A DNA stretch of 50,204 nucleotides. Origin: an uncultured Lachnospiraceae bacterium. GTDB taxonomy: Bacteria > Bacillota > Clostridia > Lachnospirales > Lachnospiraceae. The notes below the pieces were generated by a model. That model saw nothing but the letters and a program-made list of their open reading frames with translations. It was not told the DNA's origin and did no database searches. A program made the position numbers and the translations under genes. The DNA lies in the NCBI GenBank assembly GCA_947384285.1, contig CANDGI010000023.1, positions 1 through 50,204 of the forward strand, in the 5' to 3' direction. Shown here in pieces: positions 41,998 through 50,204 of the stretch; position 1 is the first letter of the stretch, and each line of letters opens with the position of its first letter.

Positions 41998-42034
41998 TAC
42001 TGAAGTAAAGTGCGAAAAGGAGGCGGCTTTTTTT

Positions 42035-42355
42035 ATGGCAAGTCAAGTAATGAGAATCACACTGAAGGCATATGACCATCAGTTAGTGGATGCATCTGCG
42101 AAGAAAATCATCGAAACTGTAAAGAAAAATGGATCACAGGTGAGCGGCCCTGTACCACTTCCCACCAAGAAGGAAGTAGTTACAATTCTGCGTGCGGTTC
42201 ACAAATATAAGGATTCCAGAGAGCAGTTTGAGCAGAGAACCCATAAGAGGCTGATCGATATCATCACGCCTACCCAGAAAACGGTAGACGCATTATCCAG
42301 ATTGGAGATGCCCGCAGGCGTATATATTGATATCAAAATGAAAGAAAAGAAATAG
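42035..42355 (+). CDS. rpsJ: 30S ribosomal protein S10
   Basis: The 106-residue protein carries the S10 pattern [20 protein letters not shown] and later [21 protein letters not shown]10 assembles into the head of the 30S subunit and, as NusE, joins the transcription antitermination complex. It is the first gene of the operon, behind a structured leader. AAAAGGAGG is set 11 bases before the ATG, separated by a run of seven T residues. It is a few residues longer at the N-terminus than the shortest S10. Confidence 0.98.
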   Translation: MASQVMRITLKAYDHQLVDASAKKIIETVKKNGSQVSGPVPLPTKKEVVTILRAVHKYKDSREQFEQRTHKRLIDIITPTQKTVDALSRLEMPAGVYIDIKMKEKK

Positions 42356-42405
42356 GTAACAATCCTGAAGGGTTTAATATAGAGATGTATTGACTGTTCT
42401 AGGAT

Positions 42406-42454
42406 GAACGGTTCCGCTGCCCGGCAATGAAAGCTGGTATGAAGCGTTCCGCTG
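42406..42454 (+). promoter_or_regulatory. Structured rpsJ-rplC intergenic element
   Basis: The 122-base gap between rpsJ and rplC is far longer than others in the operon. GAACG (42406-42410) pairs with CGTTC (42445-42449), and CCGGC (42421-42425) with GCTGG (42433-42437). GTTCCGCTG occurs twice, at 42411 and 42446. It could be a control or processing site for the L3 part of the message. Confidence 0.45.
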
Positions 42455-42477
42455 TAGAGTAAACAGGAGGTAAAACA

Positions 42478-43155
42478 ATGAAGAAAGCGATTTTAGCTAC
42501 CAAAGTCGGAATGACTCAAATCTTCAACACAGACGGTACTTTAATCCCCGTTACAGTACTGCAGGCTGGCCCATGTGTTGTAACACAGATTAAAACTGTA
42601 GAGAATGACGGATACAGTGCAGTCCAGGTCGGCTATGTTGACAAGAAGGAAAAAATCATCAACAGGGATGCCAACGGGAAGAAAGAAATCAGGTACAGGC
42701 ATGGCGCAACAAAGGCAGAGGCAGGGCACTTTGCAAAAGCGGGCGTGTCTGCCAAGAGATTTGTAAGAGAATTTAAGTTTGAGAATGCTGCAGATTATAA
42801 TCTGGCAGATGAAATTAAAGCAGATATTTTTGCAGAAGGCGACAAGATTGACGCAACTGCAATTTCAAAAGGTAAAGGATTCCAGGGCGCTATCAAGAGA
42901 CATGGCCAGCACAGAGGGCCTATGACCCATGGTTCCAAGTTCCACCGCCATCAGGGTTCCAACGGCGCATGCTCCAGCCCAAGCAGGGTGTTTAAGGGAA
43001 AAGGCATGCCTGGGCATATGGGAGCTGTAAAGGTGACGGTTCAGAACCTTGAAGTTGTCAGGGTAGATGCTGAAAATAACCTGCTTTTGATAAAAGGCTC
43101 TGTTCCAGGACCAAAGAAATCCCTGGTAACAATCAAAGAGACCGTAAAGCAGTAA
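42478..43155 (+). CDS. rplC: 50S ribosomal protein L3
   Basis: The 225-residue protein begins [20 protein letters not shown] and contains the L3 signature region around [20 protein letters not shown] and [16 protein letters not shown]3 binds 23S rRNA close to the peptidyl transferase centre and starts 50S assembly. AGGAGGT precedes the ATG. It is second in the operon, after an unusually long structured gap behind rpsJ. Confidence 0.98.
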   Translation: MKKAILATKVGMTQIFNTDGTLIPVTVLQAGPCVVTQIKTVENDGYSAVQVGYVDKKEKIINRDANGKKEIRYRHGATKAEAGHFAKAGVSAKRFVREFKFENAADYNLADEIKADIFAEGDKIDATAISKGKGFQGAIKRHGQHRGPMTHGSKFHRHQGSNGACSSPSRVFKGKGMPGHMGAVKVTVQNLEVVRVDAENNLLLIKGSVPGPKKSLVTIKETVKQ

Positions 43156-43174
43156 GTGAAAGGAGGACTTTACG

Positions 43175-43795
43175 ATGGCTAGTGTAGCTATTTATAATAT
43201 GGAAGGCAATGAAGTGGGAAGCCTTGATCTGAACGATGCAGTGTTCGGCGCCAAGATTAACGATCATCTGGTTCATATGGCAGTCGTGCAGTATCTGGCA
43301 AACAAGCGTCAGGGAACACAGAAAGCAAAAACACGCGCTGAAGTTTCCGGCGGCGGAAGGAAGCCGTGGAGGCAGAAAGGAACGGGACATGCAAGACAAG
43401 GTTCTATCCGTGCTCCCCAGTGGAAAGGCGGCGGCGTGGTATTTGCTCCGGTTCCAAGAGATTACTCTTTTAAGATGAACAAGAAGGAAAAAAGAGCGGC
43501 ATTGAAATCCGTGCTTACATCCAAAGTAAATGAAAGCAAGTTTATCGTTGTGGATGAATTAAAGCTGGATGAAATCAAGACAAAGAGATTTGTGGAAGTT
43601 CTGAATAACCTGAAAGTAAATAAAGCTCTTGTGGTTTTGAATGATAATGACAGAAATGTGATTTTGTCAGCAAGGAATATCCCTGCTGTAAAAACTGCAT
43701 TGACCAATACCATCAACGTGTATGATATTTTGAAATACGACACCGTAGTAGTAACCAAGGATGCGGTGGCAACCATCGAGGAGGTGTATGCATAA
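43175..43795 (+). CDS. rplD: 50S ribosomal protein L4
   Basis: The 206-residue protein shows the L4 tract [20 protein letters not shown], the extended loop that reaches into the peptide exit tunnel. In gammaproteobacteria L4 also represses its own S10 operon; a similar role here is possible but untested. AAAGGAGG lies ahead of the ATG. Its last base is the first base of the rplW start codon (TAATG). Confidence 0.98.
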   Translation: MASVAIYNMEGNEVGSLDLNDAVFGAKINDHLVHMAVVQYLANKRQGTQKAKTRAEVSGGGRKPWRQKGTGHARQGSIRAPQWKGGGVVFAPVPRDYSFKMNKKEKRAALKSVLTSKVNESKFIVVDELKLDEIKTKRFVEVLNNLKVNKALVVLNDNDRNVILSARNIPAVKTALTNTINVYDILKYDTVVVTKDAVATIEEVYA

Positions 43796-44094
43796 TGGCA
43801 AATATACAGTATTATGATGTAATCCTCAAACCGGTAATTACCGAAAAGAGCATGAATCTTATGGCTGAAAAGAAATATACTTTCCTGGTTCACCCGGAAG
43901 CAAACAAAACCATGATTAAGGGCGCTGTTGAGAAAATGTTTGAGGGTACGAAAGTAAAGAAAGTCAATACCTTGAACATCCCAGGCAAGAAGAAAAGAAG
44001 AGGGGCGGTAGTAGGAAGAACTGCCAAAACCAAGAAAGCAATTGTTCAGTTGACAGAGGACAGCAAGGAAATTGAAATTTTTGCTGGTTTATAG
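43795..44094 (+). CDS. rplW: 50S ribosomal protein L23
   Basis: The 99-residue protein begins with the L23 pattern [21 protein letters not shown]23 sits at the exit of the peptide tunnel and docks trigger factor and the signal recognition particle. It overlaps rplD by one base, and GGAGGTG inside rplD serves as its ribosome site. Confidence 0.98.
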   Translation: MANIQYYDVILKPVITEKSMNLMAEKKYTFLVHPEANKTMIKGAVEKMFEGTKVKKVNTLNIPGKKKRRGAVVGRTAKTKKAIVQLTEDSKEIEIFAGL

Positions 44095-44108
44095 AAAGGA
44101 GAAAAATC

Positions 44109-44954
44109 ATGGGAATTAAGACATATAACCCATATACACCTTCCAGAAGAAATATGACCGGTTCTGATTTCTCTGAAATTACAAAGAAAAAGCCAGAGAA
44201 ATCCCTGGTGGTTTCCTTACAGAAAAGATCCGGGCGTAATAATCAGGGTAAAATTACTGTAAGGCACCGCGGCGGCGGTTCCAGAAGGAAATACAGGCTT
44301 GTTGATTTTAAGAGGAATAAAAAAGACGGAATTCCGGCAAAAGTAATCGGAATTGAGTATGATCCCAACAGAACGGCAAATATCGCGTTGATTTGTTATG
44401 CAGATGGTGAGAAATCATACATCCTTGCACCGGACGGATTGACAGACGGCATGAAGGTTATGAACGGGCCGGAAGCCGAAGTAAGGGTCGGCAACTGCCT
44501 GCCATTGGAAAATATTCCGGTTGGTACACAGATCCACAACATTGAACTGCATCCAGGCAAAGGAGGACAGCTTGTCCGTTCCGCTGGAAACAGCGCACAG
44601 CTGATGGCAAAAGAAGGAAAATACGCAACGCTCAGACTGCCCTCTGGTGAAATGAGAATGGTGCCGATTGTCTGCAGGGCAACTGTTGGAATTGTAGGGA
44701 ACACAGACCACAACCTGATTAAAATTGGTAAAGCGGGCCGGAAGCGCCATATGGGTATCCGTCCTACCGTGCGCGGATCTGTTATGAACCCCAACGACCA
44801 TCCACATGGCGGTGGAGAAGGTAAGACTGGAATCGGACGTCCAGGCCCATCTACTCCATGGGGCAAACCTGCACTGGGACTTAAGACCAGAAAGAAAAAC
44901 AAAGCATCTAATAAGCTTATCGTAAGAAGAAGAGACGGTAGGGCTTTGAAATAA
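44109..44954 (+). CDS. rplB: 50S ribosomal protein L2
   Basis: The 281-residue protein has the L2 hallmarks [20 protein letters not shown] and the C-terminal [16 protein letters not shown]-like stretch ([20 protein letters not shown]), with the His needed near the peptidyl transferase centre. L2 links the subunits and is among the most conserved ribosomal proteins. AAAGGAG precedes the start. A 63-base gap follows it, holding a CCCGC/GCGGG hairpin at 44963-44995 without a T tract. Confidence 0.98.
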   Translation: MGIKTYNPYTPSRRNMTGSDFSEITKKKPEKSLVVSLQKRSGRNNQGKITVRHRGGGSRRKYRLVDFKRNKKDGIPAKVIGIEYDPNRTANIALICYADGEKSYILAPDGLTDGMKVMNGPEAEVRVGNCLPLENIPVGTQIHNIELHPGKGGQLVRSAGNSAQLMAKEGKYATLRLPSGEMRMVPIVCRATVGIVGNTDHNLIKIGKAGRKRHMGIRPTVRGSVMNPNDHPHGGGEGKTGIGRPGPSTPWGKPALGLKTRKKNKASNKLIVRRRDGRALK

Positions 44955-45017
44955 CAGGAACACCCGCAGGGCATATTATTTGCCCGGAAGCGGGAAAGTA
45001 TTTAGGAGGTTGAATTT

Positions 45018-45299
45018 ATGGGTCGTTCATTGAAAAAAGGACCATTTGCTGATGCAAGCTTATTGAAAAAAGTAGATGCCATGAACGCAGCAGGTGAGAA
45101 GAGCGTGATTAAGACATGGTCTCGCCGTTCTACTATTTTCCCACAGTTCGTAGGCCATACATTTGCTGTACATGATGGAAGAAAGCATGTACCGGTTTAT
45201 GTGACAGAAGATATGGTTGGACATAAACTTGGCGAGTTCGTTTCCACAAGAACTTACCGTGGACATGGAAAAGACGAAAAGAAATCGAAAGTTCGTTAA
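45018..45299 (+). CDS. rpsS: 30S ribosomal protein S19
   Basis: The 93-residue protein begins [20 protein letters not shown] and contains [20 protein letters not shown], both diagnostic. S19 sits in the 30S head near the A-site finger and pairs with S13. AGGAGG precedes the ATG. Confidence 0.98.
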   Translation: MGRSLKKGPFADASLLKKVDAMNAAGEKSVIKTWSRRSTIFPQFVGHTFAVHDGRKHVPVYVTEDMVGHKLGEFVSTRTYRGHGKDEKKSKVR

Positions 45300-45328
45300 T
45301 CAAAAGAATCTGAAAGGAGGTTTCATCC

Positions 45329-45715
45329 ATGGCAAAGGGACATAGAAGTCAAATTAAGAGAGAAAGAAATGCACAGAAAGATACCAGGCCATCTGCAAAG
45401 TTATCTTATGCCCGGGTATCTGTTCAGAAGGCATGTTTCGTGTTAGATGCAATCCGCGGAAAAGATGTCCAGTCAGCATTGGCGATTCTGGCATACAATC
45501 CCAGATATGCATCCAGCCTGATAGAGAAATTGTTAAAATCTGCAATTGCAAATGCAGAGAATAATAACGGCATGAATGCAGACAATCTTTACATTGCAGA
45601 ATGTTATGCAAATAAAGGACCAACAATGAAGAGAGTTAGACCGAGGGCACAGGGAAGAGCTTACAGAATCGAAAAGAGAATGAGCCACATTACGATTGTG
45701 CTTGATGAAAGATAG
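45329..45715 (+). CDS. rplV: 50S ribosomal protein L22
   Basis: The 128-residue protein carries [20 protein letters not shown] and the loop-end pattern [21 protein letters not shown]22 lines the exit tunnel constriction, where macrolide resistance changes can arise. AAAGGAGG precedes the ATG. Confidence 0.98.
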   Translation: MAKGHRSQIKRERNAQKDTRPSAKLSYARVSVQKACFVLDAIRGKDVQSALAILAYNPRYASSLIEKLLKSAIANAENNNGMNADNLYIAECYANKGPTMKRVRPRAQGRAYRIEKRMSHITIVLDER

Positions 45716-45725
45716 GAGGGCAAAC

Positions 45726-46382
45726 ATGGGACAGAAAGTGAATCCTCATGGTTTAAGAGTTGGAATTATCAAAGATTGGGACTCTAAATGGTATGCGGAG
45801 GCAGATTTTGCAGATTTCCTGATTGAAGATTATAATATCAGAACATTTTTGAAAAAGAAATTATATGCATCAGGCGTTTCCAAAATTGAAATCGAAAGAG
45901 CCTCTGATCGTGTGAAAGTAATTCTCTATACCGCAAAGCCGGGCGTAGTAATCGGAAAAGGCGGAGCAGAGATTGAGAAAGTAAAAGCAGAGCTTCAGAA
46001 ATTTACAGATAAAAAGCTGATTGTTGACATCAAAGAGGTAAAGAAACCAGACAAAGATGCGCAGCTGGTAGCAGAAAACATCGCTTTGCAGCTGGAAAAC
46101 CGTGTTTCTTTCCGCAGGGCTATGAAATCCTGCATGGGCAGGAGCATGAAAGCAGGAGCATTGGGAATCAAGAGTTCTGTTTCAGGACGTTTAGGCGGCG
46201 CTGATATGGCACGTACAGAGTTCTATAGCGAAGGAACCATCCCGCTTCAGACATTAAGAGCAGATATCGATTATGGATTCGCTGAGGCAGATACCACTTA
46301 CGGAAAAGTAGGAGTTAAGGTATGGATCTACAAAGGCGAGGTACTTCCAACAAAAGAAACAAAGGAAGGGAGCGATAAATAA
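45726..46382 (+). CDS. rpsC: 30S ribosomal protein S3
   Basis: The 218-residue protein begins [20 protein letters not shown] and carries the KH-type RNA-binding motif [21 protein letters not shown]3 lines the mRNA entry channel. The ATG after TAGGAGGGCAAAC was chosen over a longer reading that begins inside rplV. Its stop shares its last base with the rplP start. Confidence 0.98.
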   Translation: MGQKVNPHGLRVGIIKDWDSKWYAEADFADFLIEDYNIRTFLKKKLYASGVSKIEIERASDRVKVILYTAKPGVVIGKGGAEIEKVKAELQKFTDKKLIVDIKEVKKPDKDAQLVAENIALQLENRVSFRRAMKSCMGRSMKAGALGIKSSVSGRLGGADMARTEFYSEGTIPLQTLRADIDYGFAEADTTYGKVGVKVWIYKGEVLPTKETKEGSDK

Positions 46383-46822
46383 TGTTAATGCCAAAAAGAG
46401 TAAAACGCCGTAAACAGTTCCGCGGTTCCATGAAAGGAAAGGCGTTAAGAGGTAATAAAATTACAAATGGTGAATACGGTATTATAGCTACAGAGCCTTG
46501 CTGGATCAAATCCAACCAGATTGAGGCAGCCCGTATCGCAATGACACGTTATATCAAGCGTGGCGGAAAAGTTTGGATTAAAATTTTCCCTGATAAACCA
46601 GTAACTGCAAAACCTGCAGAAACCCGTATGGGTTCTGGAAAAGGAACATTGGAATATTGGGTAGCTGTTGTAAAACCAGGTCGTGTTTTATTTGAAATCT
46701 CCGGCGTGCCGGAAGAGATAGCGCGGGAAGCGTTGCGTCTTGCTACACATAAATTACCCTGTAAATGTAAAATCGTTTCACGGGCAGACTTAGAAGGCGG
46801 TGAATCAAATGAAAACCAGTAA
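46382..46822 (+). CDS. rplP: 50S ribosomal protein L16
   Basis: The 146-residue protein begins [20 protein letters not shown] and contains the typical [21 protein letters not shown]16 organises the tRNA A-site region of the 50S subunit. The ribosome-binding sequence GGAAGGGAG lies in the end of rpsC. Its 3' end overlaps rpmC by 14 bases. Confidence 0.98.
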   Translation: MLMPKRVKRRKQFRGSMKGKALRGNKITNGEYGIIATEPCWIKSNQIEAARIAMTRYIKRGGKVWIKIFPDKPVTAKPAETRMGSGKGTLEYWVAVVKPGRVLFEISGVPEEIAREALRLATHKLPCKCKIVSRADLEGGESNENQ

Positions 46823-47024
46823 TTATATAAAAGAGTTAAGAGAAGAATCCGTAGCAGCATTGCAGGAACAGTTAGTAGCTGCTAAAAAAGAACTTTTTAA
46901 TTTAAGGTTCCAGAATGCAACCAATCAGTTGGATAATACTGCAAGAATCAAAGAGGTTCGTAAAAATATTGCCAGAATTCAGACGATCATCACTGAGAAA
47001 GAGCGCGAGGCATTGAATGCTTAG
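46809..47024 (+). CDS. rpmC: 50S ribosomal protein L29
   Basis: The 71-residue helical-hairpin protein contains [20 protein letters not shown] and [20 protein letters not shown], the L29 pattern. L29 lies near L23 at the tunnel exit. The ATG at 46809 was chosen because L29 proteins start close to MKTxxYIKEL and AAGGCGG lies upstream; a GTG three codons earlier is possible. It overlaps rplP by 14 bases. Confidence 0.97.
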   Translation: MKTSNYIKELREESVAALQEQLVAAKKELFNLRFQNATNQLDNTARIKEVRKNIARIQTIITEKEREALNA

Positions 47025-47066
47025 AAGGGGACTTCCAAGTGAAAACCATGGGAAAGGAGCAAAATC

Positions 47067-47324
47067 GTGGAAGAAAGAAATCTTAGGAAAACACGTACCG
47101 GTGTTGTTGTAAGCGATAAGATGAATAAGACTATCGTAGTTGCAGTAAGGGATAATGTAAGGCATCCTCTGTACAACAAGATCGTGAAAAAGACTTATAA
47201 ATTGAAAGCTCATGACGAAAACAATGAATGCAAAATCGGAGATACTGTCAAAGTAATGGAAACAAGGCCTTTATCCAAGGACAAAAGATGGAGACTTGTA
47301 GAGATTATTGAAAGAGCGAAATAA
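47067..47324 (+). CDS. rpsQ: 30S ribosomal protein S17
   Basis: The 85-residue protein begins [20 protein letters not shown] and ends with the OB-fold strands [21 protein letters not shown]17 binds 16S rRNA in the 30S body. It starts with GTG after AAAGGAG. The 42-base gap after rpmC holds no other signal. Confidence 0.98.
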   Translation: MEERNLRKTRTGVVVSDKMNKTIVVAVRDNVRHPLYNKIVKKTYKLKAHDENNECKIGDTVKVMETRPLSKDKRWRLVEIIERAK

Positions 47325-47338
47325 AGGAGGCTACCAGC

Positions 47339-47707
47339 ATGATTCAACAGGAAAGCAGACTGAAAGTAGCCGATAATACAGGAGCAAAAGAGATACTCTG
47401 CATCCGTGTTATGGGCGGTTCTACAAGAAGATATGCGAATATCGGAGATATCATCACTGCTACGGTTAAAGATGCAACACCAGGCGGCGTTGTAAAAAAA
47501 GGTGATGTGGTTAAGGCTGTAGTAGTTCGGACCAAAAAAGGTGCTCGTCGGAAAGACGGTTCTTATATTAAATTTGATGAAAACGCGGCTGTCATCATTA
47601 AGGATGACAAGACCCCGAGAGGAACCCGTATCTTTGGACCAGTTGCCAGAGAGCTTCGTGAAAAACAGTTTATGAAAATTGTTTCCTTAGCTCCGGAAGT
47701 ATTATAG
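47339..47707 (+). CDS. rplN: 50S ribosomal protein L14
   Basis: The 122-residue protein begins [20 protein letters not shown] and contains [20 protein letters not shown], both diagnostic of L14, which forms an intersubunit bridge and is the docking site of the silencing factor RsfS. AAAGGAGG precedes the ATG. It is conventionally a member of the spc gene block, continuous here with the S10 block. Confidence 0.98.
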   Translation: MIQQESRLKVADNTGAKEILCIRVMGGSTRRYANIGDIITATVKDATPGGVVKKGDVVKAVVVRTKKGARRKDGSYIKFDENAAVIIKDDKTPRGTRIFGPVARELREKQFMKIVSLAPEVL

Positions 47708-47720
47708 GAGGTGTGGGTCT

Positions 47721-48032
47721 ATGGCAACATTAAAAATTAAAAGAGGCGACCTGGTAAAGGTAATCGCTGGAAAAGATAAAGACAAAGAAGGCAAAGTAAT
47801 TGCAATAAACAGGAAGAAGAATACTGTGCTGGTGGAAGGCATCAATATGATTACCAAGCATACAAAGCCAAGCATGGCCAACCAGCAGGGCGGTATTGTT
47901 CATCAGGAAGGCCCCATCCATATTTCCAATGTCATGTATGTGCACAAAGGAAAAGCTACCCGTGTAGGCTTCAAGATGGAAGGCGGAAAGAAAGTACGTT
48001 TTGCCAAATCCACTGGCGAAGTAATTGATTAA
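47721..48032 (+). CDS. rplX: 50S ribosomal protein L24
   Basis: The 103-residue protein has the KOW motif region [20 protein letters not shown] and the later [21 protein letters not shown]24 is an early assembly initiator binding the 5' domain of 23S rRNA. AGGAGGTG precedes the ATG 13 bases after rplN. Confidence 0.98.
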   Translation: MATLKIKRGDLVKVIAGKDKDKEGKVIAINRKKNTVLVEGINMITKHTKPSMANQQGGIVHQEGPIHISNVMYVHKGKATRVGFKMEGGKKVRFAKSTGEVID

Positions 48033-48055
48033 TTCAGGAGAGGAGGTTCATTCAG

Positions 48056-48601
48056 TTGAGTAGTAGATTAAAAGAAATTTATCAGAACGAAATCGTAGAC
48101 GCTCTGATGAAAAAATTCGAATATAAAAATATCATGGAAGTACCAAAAATTGAAAAAGTAGTCATCAACATGGGTGTTGGTGAAGCGAAAGAAAATGCGA
48201 AGCTCCTTGATGCTGCTGTAAAAGATTTGGAAACTATTACCGGCCAGAAAGCGGTTGTTACGAAAGCAAAGAAATCTGTTGCGAACTTCAAAATCAGAGA
48301 AGGCATGCCAATCGGATGCAAGGTGACCTTAAGAGGAGACAGAATGTATGAATTCGTTGACCGCTTAATCAATTTGGCGCTGCCCCGTGTACGTGACTTT
48401 AGAGGCGTAAACCCAAATTCATTTGACGGAAGAGGAAACTATGCCCTTGGAATTAAGGAACAGCTGATTTTCCCGGAAATTGAATATGATAAAATCGACA
48501 AGATCCGCGGCATGGATATCATTTTTGTAACCACGGCAAAGACAGACGAAGAAGCTCGTGAATTGCTGGCACAGTTTAACATGCCATTTGCAAAACAGTA
48601 A
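48056..48601 (+). CDS. rplE: 50S ribosomal protein L5
   Basis: The 181-residue protein has [20 protein letters not shown] and the later [20 protein letters not shown], the L5 signatures. L5 holds 5S rRNA and contacts the P-site tRNA. It begins at TTG, with AGGAGG 8-13 bases upstream; the weak start may balance its output. Confidence 0.98.
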   Translation: MSSRLKEIYQNEIVDALMKKFEYKNIMEVPKIEKVVINMGVGEAKENAKLLDAAVKDLETITGQKAVVTKAKKSVANFKIREGMPIGCKVTLRGDRMYEFVDRLINLALPRVRDFRGVNPNSFDGRGNYALGIKEQLIFPEIEYDKIDKIRGMDIIFVTTAKTDEEARELLAQFNMPFAKQ

Positions 48602-48614
48602 GGAGGGAATTTCA

Positions 48615-48800
48615 ATGGCAAAAACAGCGATGAAAATAAAACAGCAGCGGAAACAGAAATTCTCTACCAGAGAATACAATCGTTGCAGGATTTGCGGACG
48701 TCCGCATGCATATTTGAGAAAATACGGAATTTGCAGAATCTGCTTCCGTGAATTAGCATATAAGGGACAGATTCCAGGAGTAAAGAAGGCAAGTTGGTAA
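48615..48800 (+). CDS. rpsN: 30S ribosomal protein S14, zinc type (type Z)
   Basis: The 61-residue short form carries [20 protein letters not shown], the four-Cys zinc ribbon of type Z S14 (also called rpsZ). S14 sits in the 30S head near S3 and S10. Having the zinc form inside the spc block is normal in Firmicutes. The start after AAGGAGGG was chosen over a longer reading into rplE. Confidence 0.98.
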   Translation: MAKTAMKIKQQRKQKFSTREYNRCRICGRPHAYLRKYGICRICFRELAYKGQIPGVKKASW

Positions 48801-48816
48801 AGGAGGAAAATATATC

Positions 48817-49218
48817 ATGACAATGAGTGATCCAATCGCAGATATGCTTACAAGAATCCGTAACGCAAATACTGCTAAACATGATACAGTTGATGTTCCA
48901 GCTTCCAAGATGAAAGTTGCAATTGCCGACATTCTTGTAGAGGAAGGCTATATTGTAAAATATGACATTGTAGAAGATGGCAGCTTTAACACAATCCGTA
49001 TTACCTTAAAATACGGAAAAGATAAAAACGAAAAGATTATCACAGGGCTTAAGAGAATTTCCAAGCCAGGGCTTCGGGTATATGCCGGCAAAGAGGACGT
49101 GCCGAAGGTTCTGGGCGGATTAGGAATTGCAATCCTTTCCACCAATCAGGGTGTTGTAACAGATAAACAGGCAAGAAAATTAGCAGTAGGCGGCGAAGTG
49201 CTGGCCTATGTATGGTAG
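48817..49218 (+). CDS. rpsH: 30S ribosomal protein S8
   Basis: The 133-residue protein begins [20 protein letters not shown] and ends with the S8 pattern [21 protein letters not shown]8 binds the central domain of 16S rRNA; in E. coli it also represses the spc operon. AAAGGAGGA precedes the start. The stop (TAG) is immediately followed by the AGGAGG of rplF. Confidence 0.98.
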   Translation: MTMSDPIADMLTRIRNANTAKHDTVDVPASKMKVAIADILVEEGYIVKYDIVEDGSFNTIRITLKYGKDKNEKIITGLKRISKPGLRVYAGKEDVPKVLGGLGIAILSTNQGVVTDKQARKLAVGGEVLAYVW

Positions 49219-49229
49219 GAGGTACGGGC

Positions 49230-49769
49230 ATGTCACGAATCGGAAGAATGCCAATCGCGGTACCTGCAGGGGTAACTGTAGATATTGCAGAAAATAATCA
49301 TGTGACTGTAAAAGGTCCGAAGGGAACTCTTGAGAGAACCCTTCCAAAAGAAATGGAAATCAAATTAGAAGGTTCTGAAGTAACTGTAACCAGGCCAAAT
49401 GATTTAAAGAGAATGAAATCCTTGCACGGCCTGACCAGGACATTGATTAATAATATGGTAGTTGGCGTAACCAATGGTTATACCAAGGAACTGGAAGTAA
49501 ACGGTGTTGGTTACAGGGCGTCGAAGTCTGGAAAAGATTTAACCTTGAACCTGGGATATTCCCATCCAGTGGTTATGACTGACCCGGAAGGATTGGAATC
49601 CAAAGTGGAAGGAAATAAAATCATCGTTTCCGGCATTGATAAAGAAAAGGTTGGCCAGTACGCTGCAGAAATCAGAGACAAGAGAAGACCTGAGCCTTAT
49701 AAAGGAAAAGGTATCAAATATGTTGATGAAGTTATCCGGCGTAAAGTTGGTAAGACTGGTAAAAAATAA
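49230..49769 (+). CDS. rplF: 50S ribosomal protein L6
   Basis: The 179-residue protein begins [20 protein letters not shown] and ends with the L6 hallmark [21 protein letters not shown]6 lies near the factor-binding site at the base of the stalk. The ATG was chosen at 49230, 7 bases after TAGGAGGT; a longer reading overlaps rpsH and lacks a site. Confidence 0.98.
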   Translation: MSRIGRMPIAVPAGVTVDIAENNHVTVKGPKGTLERTLPKEMEIKLEGSEVTVTRPNDLKRMKSLHGLTRTLINNMVVGVTNGYTKELEVNGVGYRASKSGKDLTLNLGYSHPVVMTDPEGLESKVEGNKIIVSGIDKEKVGQYAAEIRDKRRPEPYKGKGIKYVDEVIRRKVGKTGKK

Positions 49770-49788
49770 TTAAAGGAGGAACAAAAAA

Positions 49789-50157
49789 ATGATTAATAAA
49801 AAATCAAGAACAGAAGTCCGTTTGAAAAAGCATAAAAGAATTCGCAATCGTTTCTCCGGTACAGCTGAAAGGCCACGTTTGGCAGTGTTTAGAAGTAATA
49901 ATCATATGTATGCACAGATTATTGATGATGATGCGCAGCATACACTTGTTTCAGCGTCTACACTCCAGAAAGATGTGAAAGCAGAGTTGGAGAAAACCAA
50001 TAATGTGGAAGCGGCAGCATACCTTGGAACAGTGATTGCAAAGCGGGCGCTGGAAAAGGGCATTACTACGGTTGTCTTCGACAGAGGCGGTTATATCTAT
50101 CAGGGAAAAGTCCAGGCTTTAGCTGATGCAGCAAGAGAAGCTGGGTTAAACTTTTAA
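49789..50157 (+). CDS. rplR: 50S ribosomal protein L18
   Basis: The 122-residue protein has the basic N-terminus ([20 protein letters not shown]) and the [20 protein letters not shown] pattern of L18, which binds 5S rRNA together with L5. AAAGGAGGA precedes the ATG, and rpsE follows after 17 bases. Confidence 0.98.
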   Translation: MINKKSRTEVRLKKHKRIRNRFSGTAERPRLAVFRSNNHMYAQIIDDDAQHTLVSASTLQKDVKAELEKTNNVEAAAYLGTVIAKRALEKGITTVVFDRGGYIYQGKVQALADAAREAGLNF

Positions 50158-50174
50158 TAGGAGGAGACAAATAC

Positions 50175-50204
50175 ATGAAACGTACAATCATTGATGCTAG
50201 TCAA
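50175..50204 (+). CDS. rpsE: 30S ribosomal protein S5, N-terminal fragment (cut by window edge)
   Basis: Only ten codons (MKRTIIDASQ) are inside the window. TAGGAGGAGA lies ahead of the ATG. The identity is inferred from the invariant order rplR-rpsE in the spc operon and from the start resembling that of Lachnospiraceae S5 proteins. Confidence 0.85.
   Translation, partial: MKRTIIDASQ

Noticed and set aside
44955-45017. Hairpin between rplB and rpsS as a terminator
   Set aside because: CCCGC/GCGGG pairs but no T tract follows, and the operon plainly continues; at most a minor processing or pausing site.

Overview
The window looks like a chromosomal segment of a motile, anaerobic, low-to-mid GC Firmicute, most probably a gut Lachnospiraceae (Clostridia). 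The evidence is a Firmicutes-type flagellar late operon (flgM-flgN-flgK-flgK-flgL-fliW-csrA-flaG-fliD-fliS), oxygen-sensitive class III ribonucleotide reductase (nrdD-nrdG), a class B sortase with a BspA-type leucine-rich surface protein, strong Shine-Dalgarno sequences with some GTG/TTG starts, and a canonical S10-spc ribosomal protein cluster with a zinc-type S14. No rRNA, tRNA, CRISPR array, phage or intact insertion sequence was seen.

Layout. 1-2.4 kb: the end of a LysM protein, a DUF5711-type membrane-anchored protein, CvpA and a tiny ORF, closed by a terminator. 2.7-3.3 kb (minus): an ECF-like sigma factor. 4.07-14.6 kb: a surface locus made of a 2560-residue repeat adhesin, a sortase B and a BspA-like LRR protein with a TPKTG sorting signal. 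14.8-24.96 kb: flagellar operon behind a near-consensus sigma-D promoter, with a second likely sigma-D promoter and a textbook CsrA-type hairpin in front of flaG. 25-27.6 kb: a gene-poor stretch with hairpin elements, a second sigma factor paralogous to the first, and a ROK glucokinase. 27.65-29.7 kb (minus): a BIG2/NlpC-P60 cell-wall protein whose 3' end has been tandemly duplicated as 36-bp units. 29.9-36.65 kb: a DUF308-like membrane protein, nrdD-nrdG preceded by probable NrdR boxes, a PAS-like orphan, an L,D-transpeptidase and a short pyruvate-kinase-like protein. 36.8-38.2 kb (minus): a SAM methyltransferase preceded by a coupled small ORF, then an XRE regulator. 38.3-40.9 kb: a hypothetical gene, lgt and a MATE transporter, translationally coupled at the gene joints. 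41.0-41.7 kb: an unknown helical protein behind a strong sigma-D promoter match. 41.8-50.2 kb: S10-spc ribosomal operon from rpsJ to the start of rpsE, with its own promoter and a structured leader.

How the parts fit together. The flagellar block makes the filament cap, the hook-filament junction and the late chaperones. It also encodes the FlgM/sigma-D checkpoint and the FliW/CsrA translational switch. Sequence signals suggest this regulation reaches further than the operon: a CsrA hairpin at flaG, a sigma-D promoter at the unknown gene at 41 kb, and a weaker one before the giant adhesin. The surface locus probably forms one transcription unit for attachment.

The most interesting leads are the CsrA hairpin on flaG, the sigma-D-controlled unknown protein, the 36-bp array derived from a gene's 3' end, the 5' hairpin of the adhesin transcript, and the unannotated-looking small ORF coupled to the methyltransferase. 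All names come from reading motifs and gene order; no database search was possible.
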